Of a stretch of 23,863 bases of DNA, positions 13,985 to 21,836 are shown piece by piece. Made by a program: the position numbers and the translations under genes. Under the pieces are notes generated by a model, which worked only from the letters and a program-made list of their open reading frames with translations, did no database searches and was not told where the DNA came from. The stretch's first letter is position 1; every line of letters starts with the position of its first letter. Source of the DNA: a virus; the IMG/VR virus record IMGVR_UViG_3300042879_003684, positions 1-23,863 of that record; one strand, written 5' to 3'.

Positions 13985-13992
13985 TCGAGTAG
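13822..13992 (+). CDS. -1 frame extension of the tail chaperone (long form)
   Basis: In the -1 frame 56 codons are open from the slippery site to TAG at 13990-13992, ending 4 bp before the tape-measure ATG. Joined to the first 161 residues this gives a fusion of about 217 aa. Its C-terminal 30 residues (VDEADELTLVAYAAVDRHGE and following) are helical and acidic, more like a folded domain than the zero-frame tail. The coordinates give only the extension; it has no start of its own in the frameshift model. The alternative is an independent 30-aa peptide from an in-frame GTG at 13900. Confidence 0.6.
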   Translation, partial: RDDAATAVEYLRRRYAAHHRARTGCTVDEADELTLVAYAAVDRHGERLARGFGLIE

Positions 13993-13996
13993 AAGC

Positions 13997-16105
13997 ATGG
14001 CGCGGGCAGTCCTACAGATCGACGTGGACACGTCGGGCGTGCGGCGAGCGATGGGTGACCTTCGCGGCACCGCGCGCACGGCGCAAGCGGCCATGACCGC
14101 GGAGGCGCGGCGCGCGGCTGCGCAGCGTGACCGCATCGCCCGCGACGAAATCCGCCACAAGCAGCGCATGGACATCGAGACGGTGCGCTCACAGCGCGAC
14201 GCCGACCGCGCCCGCACGCAGAGTGCCGCGCAGGCGTCGCGCGAGCGCATCGCCGCAAGCAACCGCGAGGCCCGCGTTGACGTGGCGCGGATGCAGACTA
14301 CGACGCAACTCTTCATCGCCGCGGAGCGTGCGAAGACGCGCGCCGTTGAGCGTGAGGAGAAGCAGCGCACGCGGGCCGCGCAGACCGAAGAGCGCACGCG
14401 CGTCGCGGCGGCGCGAGCGGCAGCACGCGAGGTCACTCGCTCCGACCGCGAGCGCACGCGCGCAGGGCGTGACATCGGCTATGGGCTGCGCCGCGGGCTC
14501 AACGTCGGCGGTGATGCCGCGCTGAACGTCGGGCGCGTGGCCTACTCGCAGATCCGAGACGCACGGCGGCAGCGCGCCGAGAGCGAGAACACGCTCAACG
14601 GCGCCTTCTACCAGGCGCGTCTGACCGGCCCCGAGGCAACGGCAGCGCGCACGCGCATCGAGACGGAACTCGCCACGGGATCGCTGCGCGGGATGTCCAT
14701 GGAGGACGTCGCGGGCGGGCTCTCGCAGGCGCAGACGCAGTTCAACGTGCTCGCGGGCGGGGACCCGGCCGCTCGCGCTGCCGCGCTTGAGCGACAGGTG
14801 CAGCTCCTTGCGTTCGCGCGCAACACCTACCAGAGCCCCGGCGAGGTGCTTCGCGTCGCGGGAATGCTGGAGCAACAGGGCGTGACCGGCGCGGATCAGA
14901 TGTCGACCATCCGCAGCATGACGGGCATGGCGCAGGCCGGGTCCATCGAGCTCGGCAACGTCACCCGCGAGGCCCTTGGGCCGCTCATGCAGAACATCGC
15001 GCGCAGCGTCACCGCGGGGATGACCCCGGCGCAGCGAACGCGCGCGGTGCAGAGCGCGACGCTCGAAACGATGGCCGTCGGTGAGATTACGGCGCGCGCC
15101 GGTGGTCGATCTCGCGACATGCTCAACGCGCTCGCCAAGACGCGCGGGAGCATCACCAACGAGCGCACGCAGGAGAACCTCTACAACCGTCTGCGGTCGC
15201 AGGGCGGCGCCGAGGGGCAGGCCCTCGCGTCGAGCATGTTCACCGTGCAGAACGGCCGCGCGCGGCTCAACGAGGGCACGTCTGCGGTCGGGTTCCTCTC
15301 CCAGCTCGTCGCGGGCTTCGGCGGCGACGTGAATCGCGTCGGCAATATCGTTGGCGCGGGTGGTCCCGGCGCACCGATGGTGCTCGACGCTCAGCAGCGG
15401 CGCCTCATGCTCCTGCTCGCCTCGCAAGGGCAGGGCGGGCAGAGCATCGCGCAGAACGTCACTGCGATGCAGCGCGATGGCTCGACCTTCGGCGCGGCCG
15501 ACGAGGCGCGCGGGCGCGGCCTTCGCGACTCCGAGCAACTCACAGAGATCAACGCGCAAGAGACGAAGCGGCTCAACGCGCTGAACGATACCTCGGACGC
15601 AGTGGTCCGCTTCGGCCGCGCCCTCGACAACTTCACCGCGGAGCATCCCATCGGCTCCGCGGCAGTCCAGAGCGGCGCAGGGCTCCTCGGAGGTCTGCTC
15701 GGCGGCGCGCTGTTCTCGCGCATCGGCACCGCGCTCGCGGGCACGCGCATCGGCGCGGCCATCGCGGGCACCACCGCGGCCAACGGCGCGGCGGCAACGG
15801 GTGCCATCGGCGGCGCCGGTGCGGGACTCGCAGGCGCAGGGCTCGGAGTCGCAGCGGTCGCAGGCGCGGCGCGCACCGCGGCCACGGGTGACACCATTGG
15901 CGGCGGTCGGGCGTCGACCATCGAGCGCGTCAACGCAGGCATCGCGGCGCTGAACCCGGCGACGGCCATCGGCGAAATGGCATCACAGTTCGGTGGCGCC
16001 ATGATCCGCGCGCTCGCAGGTGCGAACATCACCGCGACGCTTGACCCCGTGACCGCCGCGCACGCGGCATCGCAGAACGCAACGCAGCCTGCGAGGCGCC
16101 CGTGA
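13997..16105 (+). CDS. Tail tape measure protein
   Basis: This protein sets tail length and later leaves with the DNA. The 702-aa product has a long charged helical N-terminal third (about residues 25-150, very rich in Arg, Ala, Glu and Gln, coiled-coil-like). A helical middle section with GMLEQQGVTGADQMSTIRSM follows, then a glycine/alanine-rich hydrophobic segment (about 551-628) with likely membrane-spanning stretches, as usual in tape measures. By the usual 0.15 nm per residue the tail would be about 105 nm. ATG 13997 follows the -1 frame stop by 4 bp. No peptidase or lysozyme motif was recognised. The stop overlaps the next GTG. Confidence 0.85.
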   Translation: MARAVLQIDVDTSGVRRAMGDLRGTARTAQAAMTAEARRAAAQRDRIARDEIRHKQRMDIETVRSQRDADRARTQSAAQASRERIAASNREARVDVARMQTTTQLFIAAERAKTRAVEREEKQRTRAAQTEERTRVAAARAAAREVTRSDRERTRAGRDIGYGLRRGLNVGGDAALNVGRVAYSQIRDARRQRAESENTLNGAFYQARLTGPEATAARTRIETELATGSLRGMSMEDVAGGLSQAQTQFNVLAGGDPAARAAALERQVQLLAFARNTYQSPGEVLRVAGMLEQQGVTGADQMSTIRSMTGMAQAGSIELGNVTREALGPLMQNIARSVTAGMTPAQRTRAVQSATLETMAVGEITARAGGRSRDMLNALAKTRGSITNERTQENLYNRLRSQGGAEGQALASSMFTVQNGRARLNEGTSAVGFLSQLVAGFGGDVNRVGNIVGAGGPGAPMVLDAQQRRLMLLLASQGQGGQSIAQNVTAMQRDGSTFGAADEARGRGLRDSEQLTEINAQETKRLNALNDTSDAVVRFGRALDNFTAEHPIGSAAVQSGAGLLGGLLGGALFSRIGTALAGTRIGAAIAGTTAANGAAATGAIGGAGAGLAGAGLGVAAVAGAARTAATGDTIGGGRASTIERVNAGIAALNPATAIGEMASQFGGAMIRALAGANITATLDPVTAAHAASQNATQPARRP

Positions 16106-17001
16106 CCGACGCGCTCAAAGACCTCCCCGAAGCGAGCTACGACGGCGTCACGTTCCCCGTCGAGCGGCTCGACTGGTCGGGCGGCAACGACCTCGTGGAG
16201 CACGTCGCGTATCGCCGCCCCGGCGCGGACGTGGAGCCCACCGGGCGCAAGGCGTACCGCGGGAGCTTCACCATCCCGCTGATCAACACGCCCGCCTTGG
16301 TCGCGCGCTACGGGCAACTCTTCCCCGGCAAGCGGTACGACCTGATCCGCGCCTTCGAGGATCGTCCCATCGCGACGCTGTGGCACCCGACGCTCGGGCA
16401 GCTCGCGGCTGGCATCGGCGAGATCAGCGAGACGGCGACCGCGGAGGATCGTGGCGGCGTTCGCATGACCGTCCAGTGGGTCGAGCACGACGCCTCCGTC
16501 GCGCTCGCACTCGGCCCCGACACGACGACGCCCGACGCCGCGCAACAGGGCGTCTCGCAGCTCGCCGACGACGCTGACGCGGCGAACGCCACGACCGCGG
16601 GCTATCAGGCCACGAAGCCGACGGTCAACGCGCAACTCGCGTACCTCGACGCGGCGCCGCGGACCTTCGCGCAGACCTCCGGCGCGCTGCGCAACATGCT
16701 CGCGCCGGTCGCGGCGAACCTCGCTCTCCCCGCGCTGTCGACTGCGAGCGCACACACCGCATTCGTCGCGCTGTCGCGGCTGTCGTCAGGCGTCTACGCC
16801 CTGCGCAACCAACTCATCCCCTCGCCGCAGCGCACGCGCTTCTACACCACGCCGGCGCCGATGGCGCTCTGGCAGGTGAGCCTCGCGGTGTACGGCTCGA
16901 CCGATTGGGTGACGCTCCTGCGCAGCGCGAACGCGATCACCAATCCCCTTCTCGTGCCCGCGGGGCGACGCCTCACGGTGCTCCCCCTGCCCGGGCGCTG
17001 A
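16102..17001 (+). CDS. DNA circulation / tail protein (Mu gpN-like) with LysM-like C-terminus
   Basis: The 299-aa product begins with a DNA_circ_N-type domain, as in Mu gpN. ASYDGVTFPVERLDWSGGNDLVEHVAYRRPG is followed by GRKAYRGSFTIPLI and later YGQLFPGKRYDL. Mu N and its relatives are structural proteins joining tail tube and baseplate; the DNA-circulation name is historical. The last about 50 residues (WQVSLAVYGSTDWVTLLRSAN and NPLLVPAGRRLTVL) look like the LysM-type module often found as a separate small baseplate protein (P2 gpX, T4 gp53-like). Here it is fused to the same chain. GTG 16102 overlaps the tape-measure stop. Confidence 0.8.
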   Translation: MTDALKDLPEASYDGVTFPVERLDWSGGNDLVEHVAYRRPGADVEPTGRKAYRGSFTIPLINTPALVARYGQLFPGKRYDLIRAFEDRPIATLWHPTLGQLAAGIGEISETATAEDRGGVRMTVQWVEHDASVALALGPDTTTPDAAQQGVSQLADDADAANATTAGYQATKPTVNAQLAYLDAAPRTFAQTSGALRNMLAPVAANLALPALSTASAHTAFVALSRLSSGVYALRNQLIPSPQRTRFYTTPAPMALWQVSLAVYGSTDWVTLLRSANAITNPLLVPAGRRLTVLPLPGR

Positions 17002-17004
17002 CGC

Positions 17005-18207
17005 ATGGCCACGACGCACACGGTCACGCTGACGCTCGCGAACGGGCCGACGCCCATCGACACATGGGACCGCGCCATCGTGTCGCTGTCGATGCTGCGC
17101 GCGGGGCAACCGTGGACGGTGTCGTGTTGGCGGACCACGACCGACCGCACGACGTGGGAAGTGCTCGCGCGGCGCGTGCGGCTCATGGACCGGGCGACGT
17201 TGAGCATCGACGGTCACCCGCAACTCGTGGGCCGCATCGAGACGTGGGAGCGACACGCGGAGGGCCACGGCGAATGCCTCGCGGTGCTCTCGGGTCGTGA
17301 CCTCGCGGGCGTGGCGCAGTCGTGGGACGTGAACCCGACGATCCGCATCCGCAACGCCGCCCTTGAGGACGCCCTGCGGGACATCTTCGGCGGGATGGAC
17401 CTCGACGTGCGCATCACCCCAGCGGCGGCTGCGCGTGAGGTGCAGAGCGCCCGCAGGCCCGGCGCGCGCGGCACCGGCACGAGGCCCCGCCGCAGCGTGG
17501 TCGACATCGCGCACCCGCGCGTCGGTGAGAAGGCGTGGCAGACCGCCGAGCACATCGTGCGGAGGCTCGGCTTCATGCTCTGGATCGCGCCGCGCACCGA
17601 CGGGAGCGTCGGCATCGTGGTGGACGCGCCGGACTACACGCAGGCGCCGAGCTACGCGCTCACCCGCACGCTCGATGCGCGCGGCGTCGGCGGCGGCAAC
17701 ATCCTCGGCGGCTCCGAGGTGTTCAGCACGCAGGAAGTCCCGACCGCGGTTGCGGTCTACACGGGCAGCGTGCGCGGGTCGGGCGAGTCGTCGCGGAGTC
17801 GCGCGAGCATCGTCAACGAGCCGCTCTTCGACCCCGCGATCAACCGCGGCTTCGTGCTCGAAGATGGCACGCCGCAGCCCGTGCACATGCGGAGCGACCG
17901 CGCGCGCACCCTCGAAGCAGCGACTCGCGAGGCGCGCCGCACCATTGCCGATGCGATGGCAGGCTTTCGGCGGTACAAGTGCAGCGTGCAAGGCTTCGGG
18001 CAGCGCGTGCAAGGAGACGATCGGCTCTACGCGGTGAACACCATCGCGACGGTGCGAGACGACCTCATGATCGACGCCGAGGGGCGCGGCATGGATGAGC
18101 GTATGCTGATCACCGACGTGGAGTTCACACACTCCCGCAAGGAGGGGCAGACCACGAACTTGACCCTCGTGCCGCTCGACTCCATCGTCGTGACGCCGGA
18201 GGTGTGA
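17005..18207 (+). CDS. Baseplate hub protein (Mu gpP-like)
   Basis: The 400-aa product corresponds in place and pattern to Mu gpP, a gp27-like hub that joins tail tube and spike. Visible landmarks are TVSCWRTTTD and an RLMDRATLSIDGHPQLVGRIETW start domain, AHPRVGEKAWQTAEHIVRRLGFMLWIAPRTDGSVGIVV in the middle, and AATREARRTIADAMAGFRRYKCSVQGFGQ in the hub core. The C-terminus has FTHSRKEGQTTNLTLVP, a conserved ending in this family. ATG 17005 lies 3 bp after the previous stop. Confidence 0.82.
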   Translation: MATTHTVTLTLANGPTPIDTWDRAIVSLSMLRAGQPWTVSCWRTTTDRTTWEVLARRVRLMDRATLSIDGHPQLVGRIETWERHAEGHGECLAVLSGRDLAGVAQSWDVNPTIRIRNAALEDALRDIFGGMDLDVRITPAAAAREVQSARRPGARGTGTRPRRSVVDIAHPRVGEKAWQTAEHIVRRLGFMLWIAPRTDGSVGIVVDAPDYTQAPSYALTRTLDARGVGGGNILGGSEVFSTQEVPTAVAVYTGSVRGSGESSRSRASIVNEPLFDPAINRGFVLEDGTPQPVHMRSDRARTLEAATREARRTIADAMAGFRRYKCSVQGFGQRVQGDDRLYAVNTIATVRDDLMIDAEGRGMDERMLITDVEFTHSRKEGQTTNLTLVPLDSIVVTPEV

Positions 18208-18208
18208 C

Positions 18209-18838
18209 GTGGGTGACGACGTGATTGAGTTCGTGAAGGTCACCGCGGCGACCGCGAGCACCTCGTCGCGCGTGCTCACGGTGCAGGCCGCGGGCGTCGG
18301 CGCCGAGGGTGACGACGACGGCGCGCAGGGCTTCGACGCCGTCGAGGTCGCGCAGCCCGCGGGGCTCATGGCTTCGCCGACGCTCACGCGGACGACGGAG
18401 GCCGTCGCGGTGCGGCGTGGCGATGAGCTCGTGGCGCTGGTCCTCATCGACAAGGGCGCCCCGGCGCAGAGCGTCGAGGCGGGCGAGACGCGGCTCTACG
18501 GCGTCGGATCCGACAACTCCACCGCGGTGATCCGGCTGCGCGCCGTGGGCGCCGTTCAGATCGTGGCGAAGACGGGGCAGCGCGTGGACATGCAGGGCGC
18601 AACGCAAGCGTTCGTGCGCGGCGACGACTACTCCACCGCGATGAACACCGCGGTCGATGCGATCAAGGTACTCAACACCGCCGTCGGCACCTTCGCGACC
18701 GCAGTGGGCGGCGCGCTCCCGCCCGTCGCAGCGGCAGCAACGACGCTCAACGCAGCCATTGTGGCGTGCAACTCGGCGCTTGACACCTTCAAGTCGTCGT
18801 CAGCGACGTGGCTTTCCACGAAGATCAAGGGCGAATGA
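18209..18838 (+). CDS. Baseplate spike protein (Mu gp45-like, gpV type)
   Basis: Mu gp45 is the membrane-piercing spike of the contractile tail. The 209-aa product has an N-terminal OB-like region (FVKVTAATASTSSRVLTVQA), an EVAQPAGLMASPTL segment and YGVGSDNSTAVIRLRAVGAVQIVAKTGQRVDMQGA, a beta-helix-like part typical of spikes. The last about 70 residues (from YSTAMNTAVDAIK) form an Ala-rich helix common in phage gpV-type proteins. No clear HxH metal site is seen at the tip. GTG 18209 follows the previous stop directly. The stop overlaps the next ATG (ATGA). Confidence 0.78.
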   Translation: MGDDVIEFVKVTAATASTSSRVLTVQAAGVGAEGDDDGAQGFDAVEVAQPAGLMASPTLTRTTEAVAVRRGDELVALVLIDKGAPAQSVEAGETRLYGVGSDNSTAVIRLRAVGAVQIVAKTGQRVDMQGATQAFVRGDDYSTAMNTAVDAIKVLNTAVGTFATAVGGALPPVAAAATTLNAAIVACNSALDTFKSSSATWLSTKIKGE

Positions 18839-19218
18839 CGTACGCAGTCGCGAGAGCCCGTAGCGGCGTGAACGGCGAGGTCCAGTGGGACGCGTCGCGC
18901 AACTCCTGGCGCCGCAGCCCGTCGCCCGCGGCAGAACTCGTCGTGATCGCGATGCAGTGTCAGCGCGGCGAGTGCCCCGTGGATCCCTCCCTTGGTGTCG
19001 ATTGGGCGAGCGTCGACAAGCTCCGCACCGACGCGCGCTCGCGCGCTGAGGACGCGATCCGCACGGGGCTCAAGCGGTACGTTGACTCCGGCGCCATCGC
19101 TGACCTCGTGGTGAGCGTCGAGGTCTACCCCGCGCGCGGGCTGCTCACCTTCGATGTGAGCTTCGTTGACGTGCTCCTCGGAGCACAGACCCGCCAGCGC
19201 GTGCGCGGCGAGAGGTGA
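18835..19218 (+). CDS. Baseplate wedge protein (Mu gp46-like, gpW/gp25 type)
   Basis: The 127-aa product occupies the Mu gp46 position between spike and gp47. It contains QCQRGECPVDPSLGVDW, then DARSRAEDAIRTGLKRYVDSGAI and VVSVEVYPARGLLTFDVSFVD, a pattern that fits the gp25/gp46 wedge family. ATG 18835 overlaps the spike stop as ATGA. The next gene starts 4 bp after the stop. Confidence 0.75.
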   Translation: MTYAVARARSGVNGEVQWDASRNSWRRSPSPAAELVVIAMQCQRGECPVDPSLGVDWASVDKLRTDARSRAEDAIRTGLKRYVDSGAIADLVVSVEVYPARGLLTFDVSFVDVLLGAQTRQRVRGER

Positions 19219-19222
19219 CCTA

Positions 19223-20728
19223 GTGGCATTCACGGGACGATCACGCGAGACCATCCGAAGCGAACTCCTCGCGTCGTGGGCAGCGAACTACGCCTCGCGC
19301 GGCGAGACGTTGCAGACCTCTGCAGGGAGCGATGCCTACCTCATGGCGAGCGCCTTCGCGGTGCAGATGGAGGGCATCGAGGCGCAGGCCGAGCAGACCG
19401 CGCTCGACATCCTCCCCGACACCGCGAGCGCGGAGGCACTGGACCGCCACGCCTTCGTCGACGGCATCGCGCGTCGGTCGGGCTTCACCGCGCGGCTGTC
19501 GGTCACGGTCACGTCGGGCGTCGCGACGACGTTCACCATCCCCGCGGGCACGCGCATGTCGTTCAGCGACGGCACGCCGTACGTCGTGGAGAGCGCAAGC
19601 GTCACGACCTCGGGCGGTCCGCCTTCGGGCACGATCAACGTTCGCGCGACCGAAGCGGGCATCGCAGGGACGCGGCTCGCGGGCGACGTGCTCACCTTCG
19701 CGACGGCTCCGTCAGGGCTCAACTCCACGGGCACCGTGGCGAGCGTGCTGCGACAGGGCACCGACGCGGAGAGCGACGAGGACCTTGCGGCGCGGATCAT
19801 TGCTCGCCGTCGCGAGCGGCCCGGCAGCGGCAACCGCGCCGATTGGGCGTCGTGGGTCGAGGCGTACACCGGCACGGAGATCGCGCAGACCTTCGTCTAC
19901 CCGCTGCTCGCGCCCCCCGTGAGCTTCCCCGGCGCGGGCACGCCGAGCACGCCTGGATGCGTCACGGTCGTTGCGGTCGGCCCCGCGCAGGGCGACAGCA
20001 CCACGAACACGCGCATCGTCCCCGTGGCCGACGTTGGTGCTGGCACCGCGGGCGCTGAGCTCACGCGCATCGAGGAGTACATCGAGGGCGACCGTCTCCC
20101 CGATGGCACCGACGTGAGCGACACGCCGAACGACGCGCTGCGGCCGGTCACGGTCACGCCGGGGAACTACTCCGTCGAGGCCATCGCCGTCAGCGCCGAG
20201 AACGTCGTGGTCGACGTGGTCGTGAGCTTCGCCAACATCCTCCAGTGGTCGGGCACGATGACCATCGTGTCTGCGTCGTCATCGACCCTCGTGGTGAGCG
20301 GCGACCATCTCGACAAGGTCGGGATGCGGATCATCGCGAACATCGGTACCGGCAACTACCGCGGCGGCTTCAAGCTGTTCACCCTCGGCGCGGGGAGCTT
20401 CGACAGCACCGACACGACCTTCACCATGAGCGACGCGACCATCGCGACGGCGACGGGCACGGTGTACCCCGGGCACGGGAACTTCAACGCGATGCGGACC
20501 GCCGCGCTCAACTACTTCGACGCGCTCGGTCCGGGCGACACGTCGCCCGCATCGCGGTGGCCCACCGAAGACGACACCTCCCGCGCGCGGCTGTACATCA
20601 CGGCCCTCGCGGCTGCGATCAACGGCGCCGAGGGAGTGCTCTCCGCGGAGACGACGACGCCCGCGGCGGACGTGTCGCCCGCGGCGAAGACCGTCGTCAC
20701 CCTCGGCACCTTCCGCACGACGACGTGA
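19223..20728 (+). CDS. Baseplate protein J (Mu gp47-like, gp6 type) with a beta-type insertion
   Basis: The 501-aa product is a baseplate wedge of the J/gp47 family. Landmarks are IEAQAEQTALDILPDTASAEALDRHA, TIPAGTRMSFSDG, ESDEDLAARIIARRRERPGSGNRADWASW, and the C-terminal TALNYFDALGPGDTSPASRW with LYITALAAAINGAEGV. Between VVVDVVVSF and NFNAMRTAALNYF is an extra Thr/Ser/Gly-rich stretch of about 80 residues (338-418), usually absent at this point in my recollection of the family. GTG 19223 was chosen (GAGGTG before it); an in-frame start at 19166 would overlap the previous gene by 53 bp. Confidence 0.85.
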   Translation: MAFTGRSRETIRSELLASWAANYASRGETLQTSAGSDAYLMASAFAVQMEGIEAQAEQTALDILPDTASAEALDRHAFVDGIARRSGFTARLSVTVTSGVATTFTIPAGTRMSFSDGTPYVVESASVTTSGGPPSGTINVRATEAGIAGTRLAGDVLTFATAPSGLNSTGTVASVLRQGTDAESDEDLAARIIARRRERPGSGNRADWASWVEAYTGTEIAQTFVYPLLAPPVSFPGAGTPSTPGCVTVVAVGPAQGDSTTNTRIVPVADVGAGTAGAELTRIEEYIEGDRLPDGTDVSDTPNDALRPVTVTPGNYSVEAIAVSAENVVVDVVVSFANILQWSGTMTIVSASSSTLVVSGDHLDKVGMRIIANIGTGNYRGGFKLFTLGAGSFDSTDTTFTMSDATIATATGTVYPGHGNFNAMRTAALNYFDALGPGDTSPASRWPTEDDTSRARLYITALAAAINGAEGVLSAETTTPAADVSPAAKTVVTLGTFRTTT

Positions 20729-20731
20729 CGC

Positions 20732-21124
20732 ATGGCGACCATCACCACGTTCACCCGCGCACGCCCCGCTGACTCAACGCAGGCCGTCGCGTCGCAGGAT
20801 CTCACGCCGTCCGCGCTCGGGCGCCTCGGGTCCGTCGTGGTCACCGAAGACCCCGCGCAGGATGGCGGCGCATCGGTCACGGTGCGAGAGGATGCCTACT
20901 CTTGGACGGGGCCGCTCGGCGCGAGCGTTGACCCTCGCACGGGGCGTCCCTTCCGCGCAGCACCGTGGGTGCCCGCGTACCCGACCGACCTACTTGCGCT
21001 CGCCACGGAGCTGCCCCTGAGCGCGTACCTCACCACGTCGCAGACCTCCTACGGCGGGCTCGTCGCCGCGGTCGCTACCATCCTCGGCGGGTGGGGCTGG
21101 ACCTCCGCGACGGAGACGGTCTAG
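20732..21124 (+). CDS. Unknown baseplate-region protein, 130 aa
   Basis: ATG 20732 lies 3 bp after the gp47-like stop. The product has an acidic, Thr/Ser-rich N-half, a short VTVREDAYSWTGPLG segment, a Pro/Trp-rich centre (FRAAPWVPAYP) and a helical C-terminus (YGGLVAAVATILGGWGW). No family recognised. Its stop (TAG 21122-21124) overlaps the stop of the antisense lipoprotein gene on the CTAG palindrome. In Mu no gene stands between gp47 and gp48 here, so it may be specific to this phage group. Confidence 0.6.
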   Translation: MATITTFTRARPADSTQAVASQDLTPSALGRLGSVVVTEDPAQDGGASVTVREDAYSWTGPLGASVDPRTGRPFRAAPWVPAYPTDLLALATELPLSAYLTTSQTSYGGLVAAVATILGGWGWTSATETV

Positions 21125-21750
21125 CCGCGCTCGCACCGCGACGTGCGGGCGTTGCACACGAAGCCCGCGCCGCAGACGTATCCGCACTCCGCGCAGTTGT
21201 ACCGCGGGCCGTTCGGGTCGACACAGAGGGCAACGCCGCACGCCACAAGCCCCGGCGCGCAGCGGTGGACGCACATGCCCTGTGAGCACGCGGGCACGCT
21301 GCCCACCCCGCGCGCAGCACACCTCACCCCGCAGGCGCCGCAGTTCGCGGGGTCGACGGCGAAGCTGTCCACGCACGTCGAGCCGCAGAGGTGTGGCGGG
21401 TCGCACGCCACCACGTCGCGCGACGGCTGCGGCGGGGCCACCACGTCGGGCTCGATGACCACATCAGCGGTCCTCGCGGCGTCGGACGATGCGGCGTCGC
21501 TGGAGCCCGTTGCGGGCACGTCGGCAGGCGGGACGGGCGTTGCCGCGTCGGGGGCGTCAGCGGGCACGGGCGGGGCCTCCGCGGGGCAGGAGCACGCGCT
21601 CACGGTCCCGGCCTCGTCGCAGACCTGCGCGCCGGCGACGCCGCCGGGGCAGACACACGCCGCGGTGGTGCCAGGGGTGCAGTCCCGCGGCGCGAGCTCG
21701 GCGGACACAGAGCACCCGAGGGCGAACGCAGCGGCGATGAGGTGGCGCAT
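21121..21750 (-). CDS. Secreted Cys-rich lipoprotein, candidate moron/cargo gene
   Basis: This is the only minus-strand gene inside the late operon. I chose ATG 21750: it starts a short signal sequence MRHLIAAAFALGC in which Ala-Leu-Gly before Cys13 acts as a lipobox. A longer in-frame start at 21816 would add a basic 22-residue extension before the signal. After Cys13 comes a Cys cluster at about 24-55 (DCTPGTTAACVCPGG, AGAQVCD, SACSCP). Residues 57-114 are a Pro/Ala/Asp-rich linker. From 116 to 209 there are two half-repeats with CVDxxxxDPxNCGxCG-type spacing (CVDSFAVDPANCGACG; CVDPNGPRYNCAECG). The style is characteristic of Myxococcota surface lipoproteins. Its function is unknown. It could be a lysogenic conversion or superinfection-exclusion factor, but this is inference. 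Confidence 0.72.
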   Translation of the reverse strand: MRHLIAAAFALGCSVSAELAPRDCTPGTTAACVCPGGVAGAQVCDEAGTVSACSCPAEAPPVPADAPDAATPVPPADVPATGSSDAASSDAARTADVVIEPDVVAPPQPSRDVVACDPPHLCGSTCVDSFAVDPANCGACGVRCAARGVGSVPACSQGMCVHRCAPGLVACGVALCVDPNGPRYNCAECGYVCGAGFVCNARTSRCERG

Positions 21751-21836
21751 GGGCGTCACTTTACGCTTGACCCTGCGAAGATTCCATGACGCGACGGATT
21801 CGCCACCGCGTCGCAACTCGTGTACCCTCCCCCGCG
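21751..21836. other. Divergent intergenic region between lipoprotein and gp48-like gene
   Basis: These 86 bp lie between the divergent starts at 21750 and 21837. The + strand candidate promoter (21800-21828) is listed separately. On the minus strand a TAAAGT (21763-21758) could be a -10 for the lipoprotein, but no good -35 is seen. Confidence 0.4.
21800..21828 (+). promoter_or_regulatory. Candidate second late promoter
   Basis: TCGCCA (21800-21805) is followed after 17 nt by TACCCT (21823-21828), the same -10 hexamer as at 785-790. The -35 matches four of six bases. The start would fall near 21835, two bases before ATG 21837, which would make a nearly leaderless message. Confidence 0.3.
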
